From positions 65,319,709 to 65,383,708 of the forward strand of contig CM041084.1 in the NCBI GenBank assembly GCA_023079485.1: DNA of 64,000 bases. Direction: 5' to 3'. Below, piece after piece: positions 23,514 through 36,380 of this stretch. Position 1 is the stretch's first letter. Each line of letters begins with the position of its first letter. The stretch is from Archilochus colubris. Taxonomy: Eukaryota; Chordata; Aves; Apodiformes; Trochilidae. The notes under the pieces are model-generated. The model made no database searches. It worked only from the letters and a program-made list of their open reading frames with translations, and was not told where the DNA came from. The position numbers and the translations under genes are program-made.

Positions 23514-26500
23514 ATCCATATGTGCAAAATATCACAGGAGAGCTACAGTAAACTATGTACTTGGGGTAGCAACCTTCCTAGTCCAGGAACAACCTTTGAA
23601 TCGCACAGTCTATCCACTGGCAAAATCTTGAATTTCAATGCCAATTTTGTCTGAGTAAAAAAATCGGAGCAAAATCTGGAACCATTCAGTGCTGGTGTAA
23701 GTTTTGTCACTGATTTCACTGGATTCAGCAGCTTGTAATGAGAAAGCCTTGCTCTCCAATTTTTTAAATTTTATAATGCTTACAATACTAAAGTGGCAAA
23801 GAAAAGGCAGTATCTTCCCTCAAAAAGGATGTACATATAACTTCCCAGTCAGGCCAATGTGAAAAAGGTGAGAAAAAAACTAAGCCATTTCAAATTTCCA
23901 GTGTCTTGGAAGAGTTATCCTGTTTTTAAATTCTTGAGGCAAAAAAGAAATTTAAAAAAAAAGTTTAAAAAGGACCAAAAAAACCCCAACAGCAGCAAAC
24001 TTTCTGCCTAATATAGCTTCTTTTTTTTTTACTTTTATTTTTCCATAAGAAGGGAGGCATCTTGACTGTGTGGGTGAATTGGGCTCACTAAAACATGTTT
24101 CTGCCTGCTGAGTCTTATCGTAATAGTATGCAGTGTTCTTTGTGTTGATACAGCATCCCCTCTGCACAGAGCTGGCAGAGTACTGACAACTATTTCAGAC
24201 ATATAATTTGTTTAAGAAAAAAACGCCAAAATTTGACTGTATTATCCATCTCCAGTTTCTCAATTCTGCCTATAAATAGCTTGAATTACAAAGCAACTTT
24301 TATGGTTTAAAGCCTTTTTTTCACAGAGAATAATATCTTCCCTGTGCTCTCGGGTGGGGGAACTCTAAGGGATGTTGACTTAGCAAGTGTCTACACTCCT
24401 TGTGTAGACAGGGATTCCTACATAGTGCAAAGCTCTGTAAAGATCTGTGGAAGCTTCCTCACTACCAACAGAGCCAACTCTGTTACTTCGGTTGTAGCAG
24501 GCTACTGCTTTTAATTTATCAAAAGATGCATCCTGACATTGCATTACAAATGACTAGCAATATTATCGAAGCTGTAAAGCCTGAGAACATGAGCAATGTC
24601 AGCGTTATATATAATTTCTATTTAGAACAACATAAGCAAGTCCAATATTTAAGGAAATATTGATCAAATGAAATGTACGAGCTTTCTATAGAAATTTTTA
24701 TTTATAAATAAAACCATTAGTGAAAGGGAATTTAATTTTACCAATGTTGCGAACATGAAAACCCTCTTCATCTAAAAATGCTTTTACATTCTCTATTATT
24801 TTTCTGTCCCTAAAAATATATTTAGCCACTAAGATCATGTCTGTATGCACAACAAAAAGCTGAACAACCTCTCTGCCCCAGGTCACTCCTTGTAATCAAA
24901 ACCAGGTCTACAGTGGTGCTGAAAGTTGTTACCACATACACTCTCTTTACAGGCCTATGTAAAGGACAAGGTGACAAAACTGTAGCAGGCAAAGAGGCTG
25001 TAAGACTCTAAGAAAAATACCAAGGGAGCAGACTCAGCAGAAGAAGAGTGAATACGAAGGTCTAATTATCTGCCATACCCTTCCAAATGTTCCTGCCCCA
25101 CAGAGGTACACGTGTGATAAAGACATTGAAGTAAGTATTTTTAAGCATCTGAAAACTGTTCTGTGACTGGAATAAGGCTCCCGTATTTTCAAAGTTAGCT
25201 CAATAAAGCAAAAGACGAATCCCAATTTTTTGGACCCACCATTTAAACCGTAGCCAAAAAAAATCTTGCCCATTCACCCCACAGTGGACTTGGTGTACTC
25301 ATAGTTCTCAAATGCATACGGCCTAACCAAAACTGCCATGTAACAAGAAGCCAGCCAAAATCCCCAGACAGCTTGATTAATGAGACAGAGCTGCTTCATA
25401 TTCATTCCATCCTAAATAAAGATCTGAGGAAGGGCTATGGGATGAGGGAGGAAGAGAAAAAAAAGAAGTACAGCAGACCCAAAGAGAAGGGCACAGGCAG
25501 ACAGTGAATTGAGTGATGCATCCTAGCCTGCTCTGAAGAGTTACTGCAAACAGAGCAGCCATTCATGCACTATGACATGCAGGTCAATAGAAGTAATCAC
25601 ATGCTTGACTGGTACTTATGGTTGCCTTTGTGAAACCTCACATGGCAACATATGATAAAACTCTGATCACACACTACAGTGGCAAAATAAAAATATCTGA
25701 ATTTTTTCCCATTAAAAGAAATAAAATCAACATTACTTTTTAACTAAAAAGGGCAATTTTTTTCCCACTGAATTCTAATAAGTCATCGAAGAGAATTGTA
25801 AAGACCATATCTCTCTCATGCTCCATTTCTGAAAATGTTTCTCTTTGGTTATCTAATGATTTTTATCCTCCAGGAGAATTTATCAAACACCTCCATGAAA
25901 ACCATAGATGTTACTGTTCCTAAACAAAAGACAATCACATTGTTTGTCTCAAGGTGCTCATTGATCAAACATCAAATATCAAACACCAAATAATTTTCCT
26001 TCCTACTGGGTGCATCTCATTTGGGAAGATGCATTATGCTGTTTGCCTTTTCTGTTTCTGAAACATCTGCTAGCAGTTAATGCCAGAAATGTGACAATGA
26101 CCATGGCTGACCAGTAGCTTGAACTGGTAGATCTTGTGTTCTGAGCCTCAGACTAAGCAGACTGCAGACACTGCTTTCACTAATGTGAGCAACACATGCC
26201 AGCAAGCACAGCAGAGGAGTTTGGCCTCTTTTTTCCACAAGGACAGAACCGAGCCCACCTACAGCACATTAAAAAGCCACAAAATGGAAGGAATCCAGGC
26301 TAAAGGTTTTCCAATAAATAATCACACTATCGGCTCCTACAAGGGCTTATACCTCTTTCTTTGAGAGCTGCATTAAGTTTTTCAGCTCACTAGCAAGTCT
26401 AGGCAAAGAAGTTGCTCATAGGCCAAGCCCTAAGAGCTTATAAACAACTTTGCAATCCTTGAGCTTGTCTGGAAAGCTGCATTAAAATAAAAATAAATAA

Positions 26501-28339
26501 ATAAAGACCAAAAAGAGAAATTGAAGATAAGTCAGCATTCTCCTGGCAAGGTTTTGCAAGCATTTGTAATGTTGGCTGAGCAAAGAGCTGTTGACTTGTA
26601 CTGTTTTCTTTAGAAGATGAGTCTAATGTACATATTTCCATAAAGAATGGGATTTCTCCTCTTCCTTTTGTTCTCTCCCTTCCTTCTGGTGTTTGACATG
26701 AGCTTGACATCAAGAGAAAAAATAAAATGAGAAGAAATGGCAGCATGAAGTATACCAGTTTTAAGTGGGGAAGTTTTTATCATGTTTGTTTCACCTAGCG
26801 ATACCTTGGAGGAAAAGCAATCAAAACTCCAGTGGATCCCAAGAACTTTACGTTCTGCCAGTGAGTTATTAAGGCAAGAAGAATAAACATGAGAAGCACA
26901 GATATGCTGGTTGCCAACATGTGGTCACAAAACAGTATGTTAATAGGAAGGGGGGGAAAAAAAAAAAGAGAGCAAGTACACTGTGGCACCTAGATTTTTA
27001 ATCTATGAAAACTTTGAAAACAATTCTGTTATATCTGCCTGGTAATCTCTGAAGAATAAAAGGGCCAACACAAGAAATTTTAGGATTTCTTGTACAAAAA
27101 ATTCCTCAGATATGGAATATAACTAACAGTGCCTTTCCTTCTGGTCTGGAGGAGCCCTCAAATGCTCTAAAAGAATTTGTGCAAACTTCTTATCATCCTG
27201 AAATACACATGATTAGAAATGTGCTAGAATTAAGCTGCCAGAGGCAGCAGTCCCATTGCATGCTGTTGGCCTGTATATCTGATATCTGACATTTTCTTAA
27301 ATCCTGTCAAGGATAATCTATCCCTTAAATCATCTTTTCGATTATGCTTTGAAACTGTGGTGTTTTAGCACAAATGTATATATGCTTGAAATTATGATGC
27401 TCCCCATTTGAAAGATGATCACTGTTCTGGTACCAAAGAAAACAATACCAGATAACCGAATCTATACTAAAAAATAATGCGAAGTATCAAGAGTGAACAA
27501 AAGCACAGACCAACCCTAAGGCTGAGACACAATAGTGGCTGTGGCCTAACAAGATTTTGTCTGCTCTGCCTGTGCTCAAGAAATGCAGGTTTGAATTTCC
27601 ACCTATTCTGAGATCCATAGGTTTAATAAATGGGTAGTACCCTTGACTACCTGTGCCACAAGCTGGTCTACAGGAAGTACCCAGATAACATATCTTTTCT
27701 TCTAGAGTCATGGGGTACTACGGGATACTGTTATTTCATTTAATATCAAATAGGAAAGCCTTTTCCTGACTTCCCTCTCAACACCTCTATTGCCTTGTCC
27801 CCAAATCAACTAATCTCTGTTGACTTTTGCACAGTGCCACATGTAAGTGGAATTTTGCTTAAGTCTGAAGTCCAAAATCATGTTTTTCTGAATTTTTCCT
27901 TTGAGAATAAAATAAAAGTCAATAAATATATGGCAGATGCACACTGGCGCTTGGTACGAAAGAACTGGCCACCAGGAACATTGCCTGATAATAATGGATT
28001 AGGAAAATATACTGAGTGGCATTGTGTCACCCAGTCTCTCTTAGAATTGAGAAAAGTTTCTCTGGAATAACCAGATGAGTAACAGTCATCAAATATACCA
28101 CAAGGAGAGTTGGCACCACCAGTTAAAAGATGTGGACTGTGGAAAGGGATGAGCTTAGACACAACCCAGTATTAATAAATATCAAATATTTAACAGAATA
28201 TTTAACAGAGACCATTATGACTATGATGAGCAGTTCACATATTCTATAGTGAATTATTTAATTTCATTTTATGCATAATAAAAATTGGATTTCAGTAGTA
28301 TGAACATATTATGTGGGACAAGCAGGCATGGGACATATC

Positions 28340-29084
28340 AGGAACCCACTGAAGCTATTCTGGAACATCTGTTTTTCAACCTAGTCACAAATTATTTGGA
28401 AGATAGGGTCAACAATGAGATGACTAAGTTTAGTATTGATACAAAATGATCTGTGGTCATCAAACTGACTGTGAACAGATGCAGAAGGATATCACAGTAT
28501 TGAGTGACTGGGTGAAAAATAGGGCAGATGGAATACCTTGGTGGTAAGGCCAAAATAATGCATATGGGAAAACCATATGTCACTGTATGTAACTGTGCTG
28601 TGTCCAATACTGCATCTGCTTCTAGATACCTGACATCTCAGAAGGGATGTAGGAGAGATGAAATGGTAAGGATTAGAGCAGTGGAGATGATCAGCAGTAA
28701 GAAATTGCTTCCTTCTGTGAAGAGACCAAATAATCTCAGACACTGTGAAAGATACACTTAAAATGCTAGAATGGGATCGAAGTTCATAAAATCATGAATC
28801 ATAAAATCATGGAGAAAAATGAACGTAGATTATTTTCCTTTTGTGTTAAATTATTTGTATAATATGTGTGAGCATGTTGATTTACATAGCCTAAAAACTA
28901 GAGACAACGACTGACAGCAACAGGCAGCAGGTTTAGAACAAGTGAAAGAAAGTGTGTTTCCAACAGACACAGTTTTATCAGTGGGATGCTTGGGATGTCA
29001 AAAGTATAAATGAGTTCAAAAGGTGCTAAGATATACTCATGAAGGAAAGGTCCACTGGGACAACTTAAGCACAGAGACAGAAAT
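28340..29084 (+). mobile_element. Very old CR1/L3-like LINE fragment
   Basis: Heavily decayed but recognisable CR1-clade sequence over about 740 bases on the plus strand. The segment 28425-28560 follows the reverse-transcriptase region: what should be the FADDT motif now reads FSIDT (around 28428-28445). It is followed by a stretch related to QMQKDLTRLSEW...KCKVMHIG of CR1 proteins, with stops. The segment about 28925-29065 follows the C-terminal part (GGTTTAGAACAAGTGAAAG, AAGTATAAATGAGTTCAAAAG, GAAAGGTCCACTGGG). Between them similarity is faint and a short ATCATAAAATCATG duplication (28786-28812) intervenes. Divergence is far higher than in the other CR1 copies, so the insertion probably predates the bird radiation. 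Boundaries are approximate. Confidence 0.7.
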
Positions 29085-29188
29085 AAAGGACTCCGCTCAG
29101 GAGGGGCAGGTTTTCAGGCAGGGATACAATGATGAGCCTCTATGGACTTAAAATTTAATTCTAAGACAGTGAAAACAAAAAGCTGTTA

Positions 29189-29285
29189 GATTTTTGTTGT
29201 TGTTGTCTTTGTCTGGGGTTTTTGTTGTGTTTGTTTTTTTGTTTTGTTTTTTTGGGTTTAGCTGTTGGTTTTTGGGGTTTTTTGT
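29189..29285. repeat. G/T-rich low-complexity block
   Basis: T runs with G interruptions, (GTT)n near 29196-29206 and GGGGTTTTTT at 29274-29283. It is the opposite-strand counterpart in composition of the A/C block at 23184-23350. Confidence 0.9.
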
Positions 29286-29702
29286 GATCAGTTCAGGATT
29301 TCTCATTGCAATGACACCTATTTGTTGCATCCACAACTTTTAATAATTATATCTGTAGTTTAATCTTCCTTAGTAAATACCCTCCCAAGCACTCCAGGTC
29401 TTTGAATGCAAAACAAGTTATACACAAGTCAGCCAGGAGTGGACACGCTTGGTTGCCTGGCTGTTTAATTAGAAATTGAAGCAAAAGGCATCCTGCCTCA
29501 GGGAGACAACCAGGCTGCAGACTGTGACACTGCCATAGCCTTGCTCTGTCTCTCTTTAGCCTTAAGCAAATCTGATCTTGGGCATCCTGACCCTGACTAA
29601 TTGCATACTGTTTCCTGTGATGCTGAGGAGCTCCTTCCACCCATTGCTGGACTATTAAGCCTCTCTGCTCTGGCTGATAATTAAGCAGCAGAATGCCAAA
29701 CT

Positions 29703-29752
29703 TTTGTTGTTTGTTGTTGTTGTTGCTGCTGGCTTTTTTTTTTCTTCTTTTG
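29703..29752. repeat. (GTT)n / (GCT) and poly-T tract
   Basis: About six GTT units pass into GCTGCT and then T-rich sequence. An open frame of 157 codons on the minus strand (29347-29820) reads through it and acquires a run of asparagines; that frame shows no known domain. Confidence 0.85.
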
Positions 29753-30206
29753 CATCCTTCTTTCCTCCTCCTCCACAATCCTCTGATATACAAAGGCCAG
29801 CTGGATGCTTCGTTTGTCATTTTGTCACAATGTTGAGAGGAAAAGATGTCATATCACCTTTCAGAAGACATGGAAGGTGATAAATGCACCGATTTTAGAG
29901 ACAAAGCATCAGGACATTAATGAAAATTTCTACTGACTAGACAGCAAGGAGGTTCTCATTTTCAAAGATTCTGTAAAGGAAAGACAACTTTATCAATCCA
30001 ACTTTATCATCTAAAGTACATTGATTTAATGCATTATCATACTTTCTGTCCAGAAAATACTTGCAAATAACTGTAAACAATTGTAAAACTGGTGCATAGG
30101 ATAAATGAGAAACCAGTCTTTTCTAGTGTAATCTTGATGTGTAGATTTACAAAAATATAATGATATAATGTGGCCTAGAATGGAGGACTTGTTTTTCATA
30201 TGTATC

Positions 30207-30223
30207 TTTTTTTTTTTTTTTTT
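30207..30223. repeat. Poly-T run
   Basis: Seventeen uninterrupted Ts. No retrotransposon body attached. Confidence 0.9.
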
Positions 30224-33200
30224 AATCAATTGATTAGGAATTTTGTGGGAGAATTACATGTATTTTTTGATATCCTAATGAACACGGAAACTAAAACAAT
30301 TCATCCAAATTTTACCAGTCATAAATGCTTTGCTGGGCCAGTACATTAGCTTATTAGGTAAAATTAAATAAAAGGAGACTTTAAATGAATTATAAACAGC
30401 TTGCAAAATGACAAATATATTGTGTATGAGAAAATTAGCTCCATCTGATGTGCACCAGCCAACATATGTAAAATGCCCATTATTTGTCCTGTCCCTTTGA
30501 AAATCATTTTATTGGAATGTATCAGTTAAACTAAAACACATGACCCTCCTTCTTGTGACATGAAAGAAACCACTGAAGAGAAGTCTCTTTTTTTTTTTTC
30601 CTTCCTTCTACTCATGTGAACTTTCTGGGAAAAAAGCAGCTTCAATGAATTTTATCAACGTCTCTGTAATGACAAGTGCATCACATGCATCCTGAACCAT
30701 TCTACATCTGAAAGAATTTGGTCAACATTTAGGAATTCACTTAATGAAAGGCTGGCCTATTAAAGCTCTGCCAGCTTTGGAAGTTGATTGAGCCTTTCTT
30801 TTCTACTCCCTGCATTGTTGTAAATGATGCTATGCAGTGCCCTCATGTGATATAGTCTAGACAACAAGATTGCATTGTCACACACACACAAAAATCCAAG
30901 TACCAGGTGATACATTTCTGCTTGGAGCTGCAAGTGTGCAGTACAAGGCTCTTCACAAAACTGTGTGAAATCACGAATTGAAAAAGCAGGAGCTCTTAAA
31001 GAGCATTTATATTCTGGAGAGATAAAGGAACAACACTTCCCTCATAGATCCACATGACACTTGAATTAACAATTAAATAAGCAAAACTAAGAGTCAATGG
31101 ACAACAGTTCTCTCAGGCCACTGAAACCAACTGAGACCAGAATTAGGCTCCCTGACTACAGGCTTTTAATTTTTTGGCAGAGAGATGAGTTGCTTTCCTA
31201 ATGACCTGACTACTTTGAATGCTTCAAGATCAGCATGAGGTGGGCTGTGAGAGCAGCAGGTTCTGCATTAGGTAGGATATTGCTGCCTATAACACCTATT
31301 GATTAACATAAATGCCTGACAGAGGGGAACATGAAACAGGGTGGCAGGAAAAGAAGAAACAGTCAGCATGGAGAGGACATGTCAGAAGGGGAGCCCACCA
31401 TGTCAGAAGGTCAAGCACTGATGGTCATCTCAAACACAGCCACATTGTTGGGTTTATTGGATAAGCAAGACATATTTTCTCAAAATTGCAGGGAAACAGG
31501 TTTCTTTTATATGGCCTCACTTCCTCTTCACAGATTGGGTGAGTCTAAGCCCTTCAAAACCATGTCAGATGGGTGGCACTGGAGACTGGAATAATTAACA
31601 GAAAACACTTGATCTTGTGTTGGGATTTTCAGGCAGAGTGCCCATGAATGTGCAAGGGACTGGACTCCATTTCCATGAGATAGGTAAAGCACAGAGAACA
31701 ACAGTTAAGTATTATTCCCCTTCTGAGTCTTGGGAAGTGAGTTGTGTCACATGCACTTGGCACGGGGTCCCTCAATGAGACATCTGATGAATAGCTTATG
31801 AAATTACATTAATGAAATTAAAATTAATTTTAGAACAAAACTACAGACAGCACTCATTCCAGATAATTTTTCTTCAGGCTCCAAGGACTGAAGGGTCAGG
31901 AGTTTTTTGCTGTTTTGGTTTTTTTGTAGTTTTTTTTTTCCACACTGATTACCTGCTTAGCTCCTCAAATAATTACCCCTGTTGACTTTGATCTGTAGTT
32001 ACTAGTAGAATAACACCTTCTTCTATGAGGGCAGGTTGCCAGCTTCCTTCAAATGAAAGGCCTGGGCTTATGAAGTCATTTCTTGATGATCTCACCAATT
32101 ATCTTCTTGTCTCTGATCTTCCCTTTTGGGTAAGGTTATTGGGAAAGCTGAGTAAGATAACTGCAGTTTCAGGACAAATTTATCCTTGTCTTTAAGACTG
32201 GATGCAGCACAAAGATTTTATTACTTTCTCTGGGGAAGAATTCAACATAATGACACATGGGAGGCTAGGCAAACACAAATGTTTAGGCAAAAGCAGATGG
32301 CACCTCTTATACCAATGATCAGGTGATATTCTTTCAATTTGTGCATGAATTTTATGCTGAGGTAAGGTCATAACGCTTATGACAGTAAGAAGTCAACAAA
32401 GCAGCCAGTCAATCTGTCCCAGCACCACAAGAAGGAGGGCTTCTCCAAGATAAATTCCATTTAACCTACACAAGACTGATGACAATGGAAATAAGAATAT
32501 GTATCATGTTCACAGTAGTGTGTCTGTATTACAGAGTCTGGCTGACAATGGAATGAAGAAGTTGTTTCTCTTAAAATCCAGTTTTCACTACTTCTCATCC
32601 TGCCAGGTGTAAGCAAATACCCAGTCAACAGTAAAATAAGGGACTAAAAATGGTGCAAGCTGTAATAATGGTAGTAGTTGGACACTGGAGGGAGACACAG
32701 TTGCACACACTAAGCCAAAGACACTTGTTCGTTGCATGAGGATTGAACGTATGACATAAGAACAAAGCATTGAAGCCCCACTTGATCTACCTCCATTCTC
32801 CACATCAGCAAGGAAGGAAAGAGAAAAGGAAAGCCTAGGCCAGTTAATGAATCATAATTTCACTTCGTTGTTGGGGGAGGAGAAATGTGCAATTCCTGAA
32901 TAAACCCTGCAGAAATTCAGCACCAATGGTGTGGAACTGTTTTTCGAATCAAGCCCTGAGAACTCATCATGATTTGCATTCATGTAAACACCTACTTTTT
33001 TTGTTAACTGAACTGATTTAACTGCTAATTAAAACTAGTCAGTAAGCACAATGCAAAATTAATTAAACCATTTAGTCTGTAGATGCAAATGAGGCTACAT
33101 TACAGCTTGGACACAACCAAAATAAATACAAGAACTACTCATCATCTGGCAAAACAGTTCTTGAGGTAAATACTTTCCCCCGAGATGATGTAAAACAATA

Positions 33201-33586
33201 AAAAAACCCCATACTGCTGACTATATATGAACTTTTATTGATAAAATGTGTTAGCATCCAGTTTCTTCTCTTTGAAACAGTGACAAATTGAACTCAATGG
33301 ATTTTAAAAACTGTCTCCTATACAAGAAATCTTTCAGAATAAGGTCAAGACTCTAACTTCCTCTACTCAGGAACGCAAAGTTGCTCATGACTGTTACTGG
33401 CAAATGCTTCACCTCAATCTGGACCTTATATTTTGACAACTATTTTTATAGCTCTAAATTTTCTCAGGGGGAAAGTATGTGCTCGGTGAATTGTATTGTC
33501 TGATGTTAAGTGGAAGCAGTATTTTCAGAAAAGGCCAAAAACCTGTGGCTCTGTATATCTCTGTGCTCTGTCTCCTCTTTCCACAG

Positions 33587-33779
33587 GACCCATGTGCCTC
33601 ACAACCCCAATTGTACTTACTGTACTAAGGCTTCCCAGGGACAGGGACATATGCATTAACCCACATTCTATAAACTGTGAACTGAAATAAGTCAACTCAG
33701 CATTGGATCCAAAAAAAGAGCCAAGATGCCCAAAGGTGCAGTCCAGCAGCAGCTCACTTATGAAAGTCTGGACCGAGAG
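33587..33779 (+). other. Candidate exon with short open frame
   Basis: An acceptor-like pyrimidine stretch ending in TCCTCTTTCCACAG (33573-33586) and a consensus donor GAG|GTAAGT (from 33780) bracket 193 bases. No frame is open throughout. Near the 3' end an ATG at 33726 sits in a good initiation context (GCCAAGATG) with an in-frame stop upstream (33678-33680). It opens an 18-codon frame, MPKGAVQQQLTYESLDRE, that reaches the donor in phase 0. A second splice-like segment lies at 34160-34211. The pattern fits a 5'-UTR-plus-start exon or a lncRNA exon, but splice-like pairs also occur by chance. The peptide is not recognised. Confidence 0.2.
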
Positions 33780-34159
33780 GTAAGTTCAGTCCTCATGAGC
33801 CACTTGGCTCCTGCACAGTCCTTGGTAGCATTCTGGGGGAATTTCCTTAGGCAGGTTTAGGTATCTAACAGGTATCTCACTAAAACATAATTCAGAGCTA
33901 AGTGAGATGCCTACAGTTAACCAGTGTAAACTGTGAATCTTTATTTTTTATGATGCAGTCATCATGGAGGCTTTATGCATCCATGTGGTCATCAAACCAC
34001 TCACACAAGATGCAGGAGACTCTGCTTCAGTTCCTCCTGCTGCCTGAGGGGACATGAGCTCTCTTGGGAGCCCAAGCCAGGAATGTGATGGTGATGCTGG
34101 CAGGCACAGGAGACTGAAGGGACTTTCCTCCCTCCTATCAAGCACATGTTGTTCCACAG

Positions 34160-34211
34160 AAACACGCCCAAGGACCCTTGAGCCAAGGACAGCATCCCAG
34201 GGCACAAGCTG
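34160..34211 (+). other. Candidate second exon, 52 nt
   Basis: Bracketed by TTGTTCCACAG (ending 34159) and CTG|GTAAGA (donor from 34212). If joined after the candidate exon at 33587-33779 the frame stays open across all 52 bases; an open frame this short is expected by chance almost half the time. A further CACAG acceptor lies at 34274, but the implied intron of about 63 bases would be unusually short for a vertebrate. Confidence 0.12.
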
Positions 34212-36173
34212 GTAAGAACAGTTCTGAACTGCAGACCTAGCTCACAGGGACTGCATCCGGCACCTGTTTCACAGGCAACTACTGGGCTGGCCCCTGGGGG
34301 TACTTTTCTAGAATAGCATAAACATTCCCCATGGGGTTAGGTATGGGCTTCCCAGGAAGGCTAAGGTATTTCTAGCAAAAAGCAAAGTGTGATCTGTTAG
34401 CATCTGGAGACAGGATAAAGTGAAGCATCCATGGAGTTCAGAGACTGTATGGGCAGACAGATCAGAGTTCAGTCAGGTCTAAAGCTATGTGCCCAAGACC
34501 AACAGCAAAGCAGGCAATGGCCCCTGGCCTCCTCACCCACAGTCCTCAGGACCTTCTGCTGTCCCTCGAGCCTTGCCTGGTCTCTCCTGAACAGTGAGAC
34601 CCCCAGTGAGTGCAGGGGGCTGCACACACCAGTGGGATTTGGGGCTCTGTGCACTCTCCAGAGCAGCTGGGGAGGTACCCTGCTTGGCTGGGTCCTTCAT
34701 GGGTGGGCAACCAGCCTAGCAGCCAGGAATTCCAGAGTGCCATAGAGATCATCATCCATTTTGCCAGCACAATGCTTCATTTTTCTATTTGTGCTACCAA
34801 ACTTTTTGAATCCGGTAGGAAAAGTGGAAAACAAAAGCTTGCTTATTTTTAGCTAAGTAAAGGAGTCTGCCAGCCCCACACCTGATTGCTGCTTGGTTTA
34901 CATTTCATAATAGTCTTCTGTTTGAGAGGTTACCACATCCTTTCTCATTACTGTTACTGTTATGACACTCTAAGAAGTATTTATTTCTTTAACATTTTTC
35001 TCAGTCACCTTTAGATGCATTTCTGCCCTTAGCTGCTTCAATTCTAACACAGAAAACATGTGTTAAGGGGAAAAAAAAACAACAAACGAGTTCAAAACAA
35101 ATAAGCTTGCTCTCCTTGCCTCAGACAATCCTGGAGGGGGAACAAGGCAAGGCCAAGTCCCTGTTTTAATATTCCCCTCTCTCCCCCTGACTTCTGTTAA
35201 TGGTAACTACACCCACTCAGTGTGATGCTCATCATGCTCTGTCTCTCCTGCTTTCACCTGGACCATAATGAGCTGTGGGAAAGGATACACTGAAAAGTGT
35301 GTTGAGCTCCTTCTAGAACAGCAACTCTTAAGCAAGACACCTGCCATGGCTGTAGTGCACCAGGCTTGCTGACTGCTCCCTTTGAGGCAATCCCAATGTA
35401 GTTACACTGTCAAAGGTATGGTACTTATCTGCAAACTGCAAAGATGGAACTAATGCAAGCCAAAATAATTTTTCTTTTCTTTCTGTAAGTACCATTACTA
35501 ATATATTTCACATGGTTAAAAATGCATTATATCTAGCGTTCCTTCTTTAACTGTGTGTGCATAAATATAGCTTGGATACTGTTAAATATAATTTCAAGCA
35601 GCAGAAACAAAATAGCATTTTGCAAAAAAGCATTTAAGCAGAAACAAATGCGTTACAGTTAAAGTTTCATGAGCACTGATAAGATTGCTGGGTAAAGCAG
35701 CTTAGTAAAAACAAAACAGAAACAAAGGACTCTACCCCAGTTAGGGCTGTGGGAGGCAGCTTCAGCTTGCAAAATCCCTACTGGAGGGAATATTTAACCA
35801 AAAACTATCCCTTTTGAATGAAGAAGGCTACAAGGAGGGTTTTACTGAGCAGACCTTTGAATTGTATAGGTGAAAAGAGTTGGGGTGGGGATGGGGACAT
35901 ACAGCTGAAATCTCATCTGTGACATGATACACTGTTCTGCAGTTACTTGGACAGCAAGTGCTGAAGAACCCAGCTCAAGTATGAAAAAACAGCTCTCTGC
36001 TTGGACTGCTTCCTCCTGGCCTTACTGCAACAGCAAGGGATGAGGCTGTCTAAGACAGAGCCCTGCTGCAGCCAGCACAGTAGCTGCCTATTTACCCTGT
36101 TCTCCCAGTCCCTGGAAACCCAGACTGCTGCCAGGGCGAAGCCTGGATTCACTGGATTTCTAGGACACCAATT

Positions 36174-36380
36174 ATAGAGTCACAGAATGGTTTGGTTTGG
36201 GTTGGGAGGGACATTAAAGATCATGTAATTTCAACTCTCCTGCATGGGCAGGGACACCTCCCACTAGACAAGGTTGCTCAAAACCCCATCGAACCTGGCC
36301 TCGAACACTTCCAGTGACAACCTGCCTGGACAACCTGTTCCAGCATCTGACCACCTTCAAATCTCACAGGCTCTGTGTCT
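36174..36380 (-). mobile_element. CR1 LINE, 3'-terminal fragment
   Basis: A minus-strand CR1 begins at its octamer-derived tail (TATAGAGTCACAGAATGG on the plus strand). It runs through the 3' UTR (the complement of AAACCATTCTGTG and the GCATGGGCAGGGACACCTCCCACTAG block) and a short part of the former coding region, where similarity fades near 36380. Same subfamily type as the copies ending at 12645 and about 51301, opposite orientation. Confidence 0.93.

Larger units (their letters stand above)
21541..28339. other. Unique A+T-rich noncoding DNA, ~6.8 kb
   Basis: No gene recognised. It contains an A/C-rich low-complexity block (23184-23350), a two-copy short duplication (23477-23513), T-rich (about 24019-24030) and AAAT-type (about 26485-26507) simple tracts. 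Open frames at 21955-22362 (+) and 22612-22944 (-) have no recognisable domain. Confidence 0.6.
29085..36173. other. Unique noncoding DNA, ~7 kb
   Basis: No confident gene. It contains a G/T-rich block (29189-29285), a (GTT)n-containing tract (29703-29752), a poly-T run (30207-30223), a TAAT/octamer motif cluster (about 32990-33100) and a splice-site-flanked candidate exon pair at 33.6-34.2 kb. The segment 33.9-34.8 kb is less A+T-rich than its surroundings but shows no known repeat or domain. Confidence 0.55.

Noticed and set aside
25120..25140. GAAGTAAGTATT as a splice donor
   Set aside because: No matching acceptor nearby and no open frame leading to it.
29347..29820. 157-codon minus-strand frame
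   Set aside because: No recognisable domain. Part of it (the asparagine run) comes from a GTT microsatellite, and a frame of this length is plausible by chance in 64 kb.
33948..34852. Overlapping open frames of 61-104 codons in the less A+T-rich 33.9-34.8 kb segment
   Set aside because: Frames occur on both strands with no known domain; explained by fewer stop codons at higher GC. Only the splice-bracketed segments were kept as candidates.
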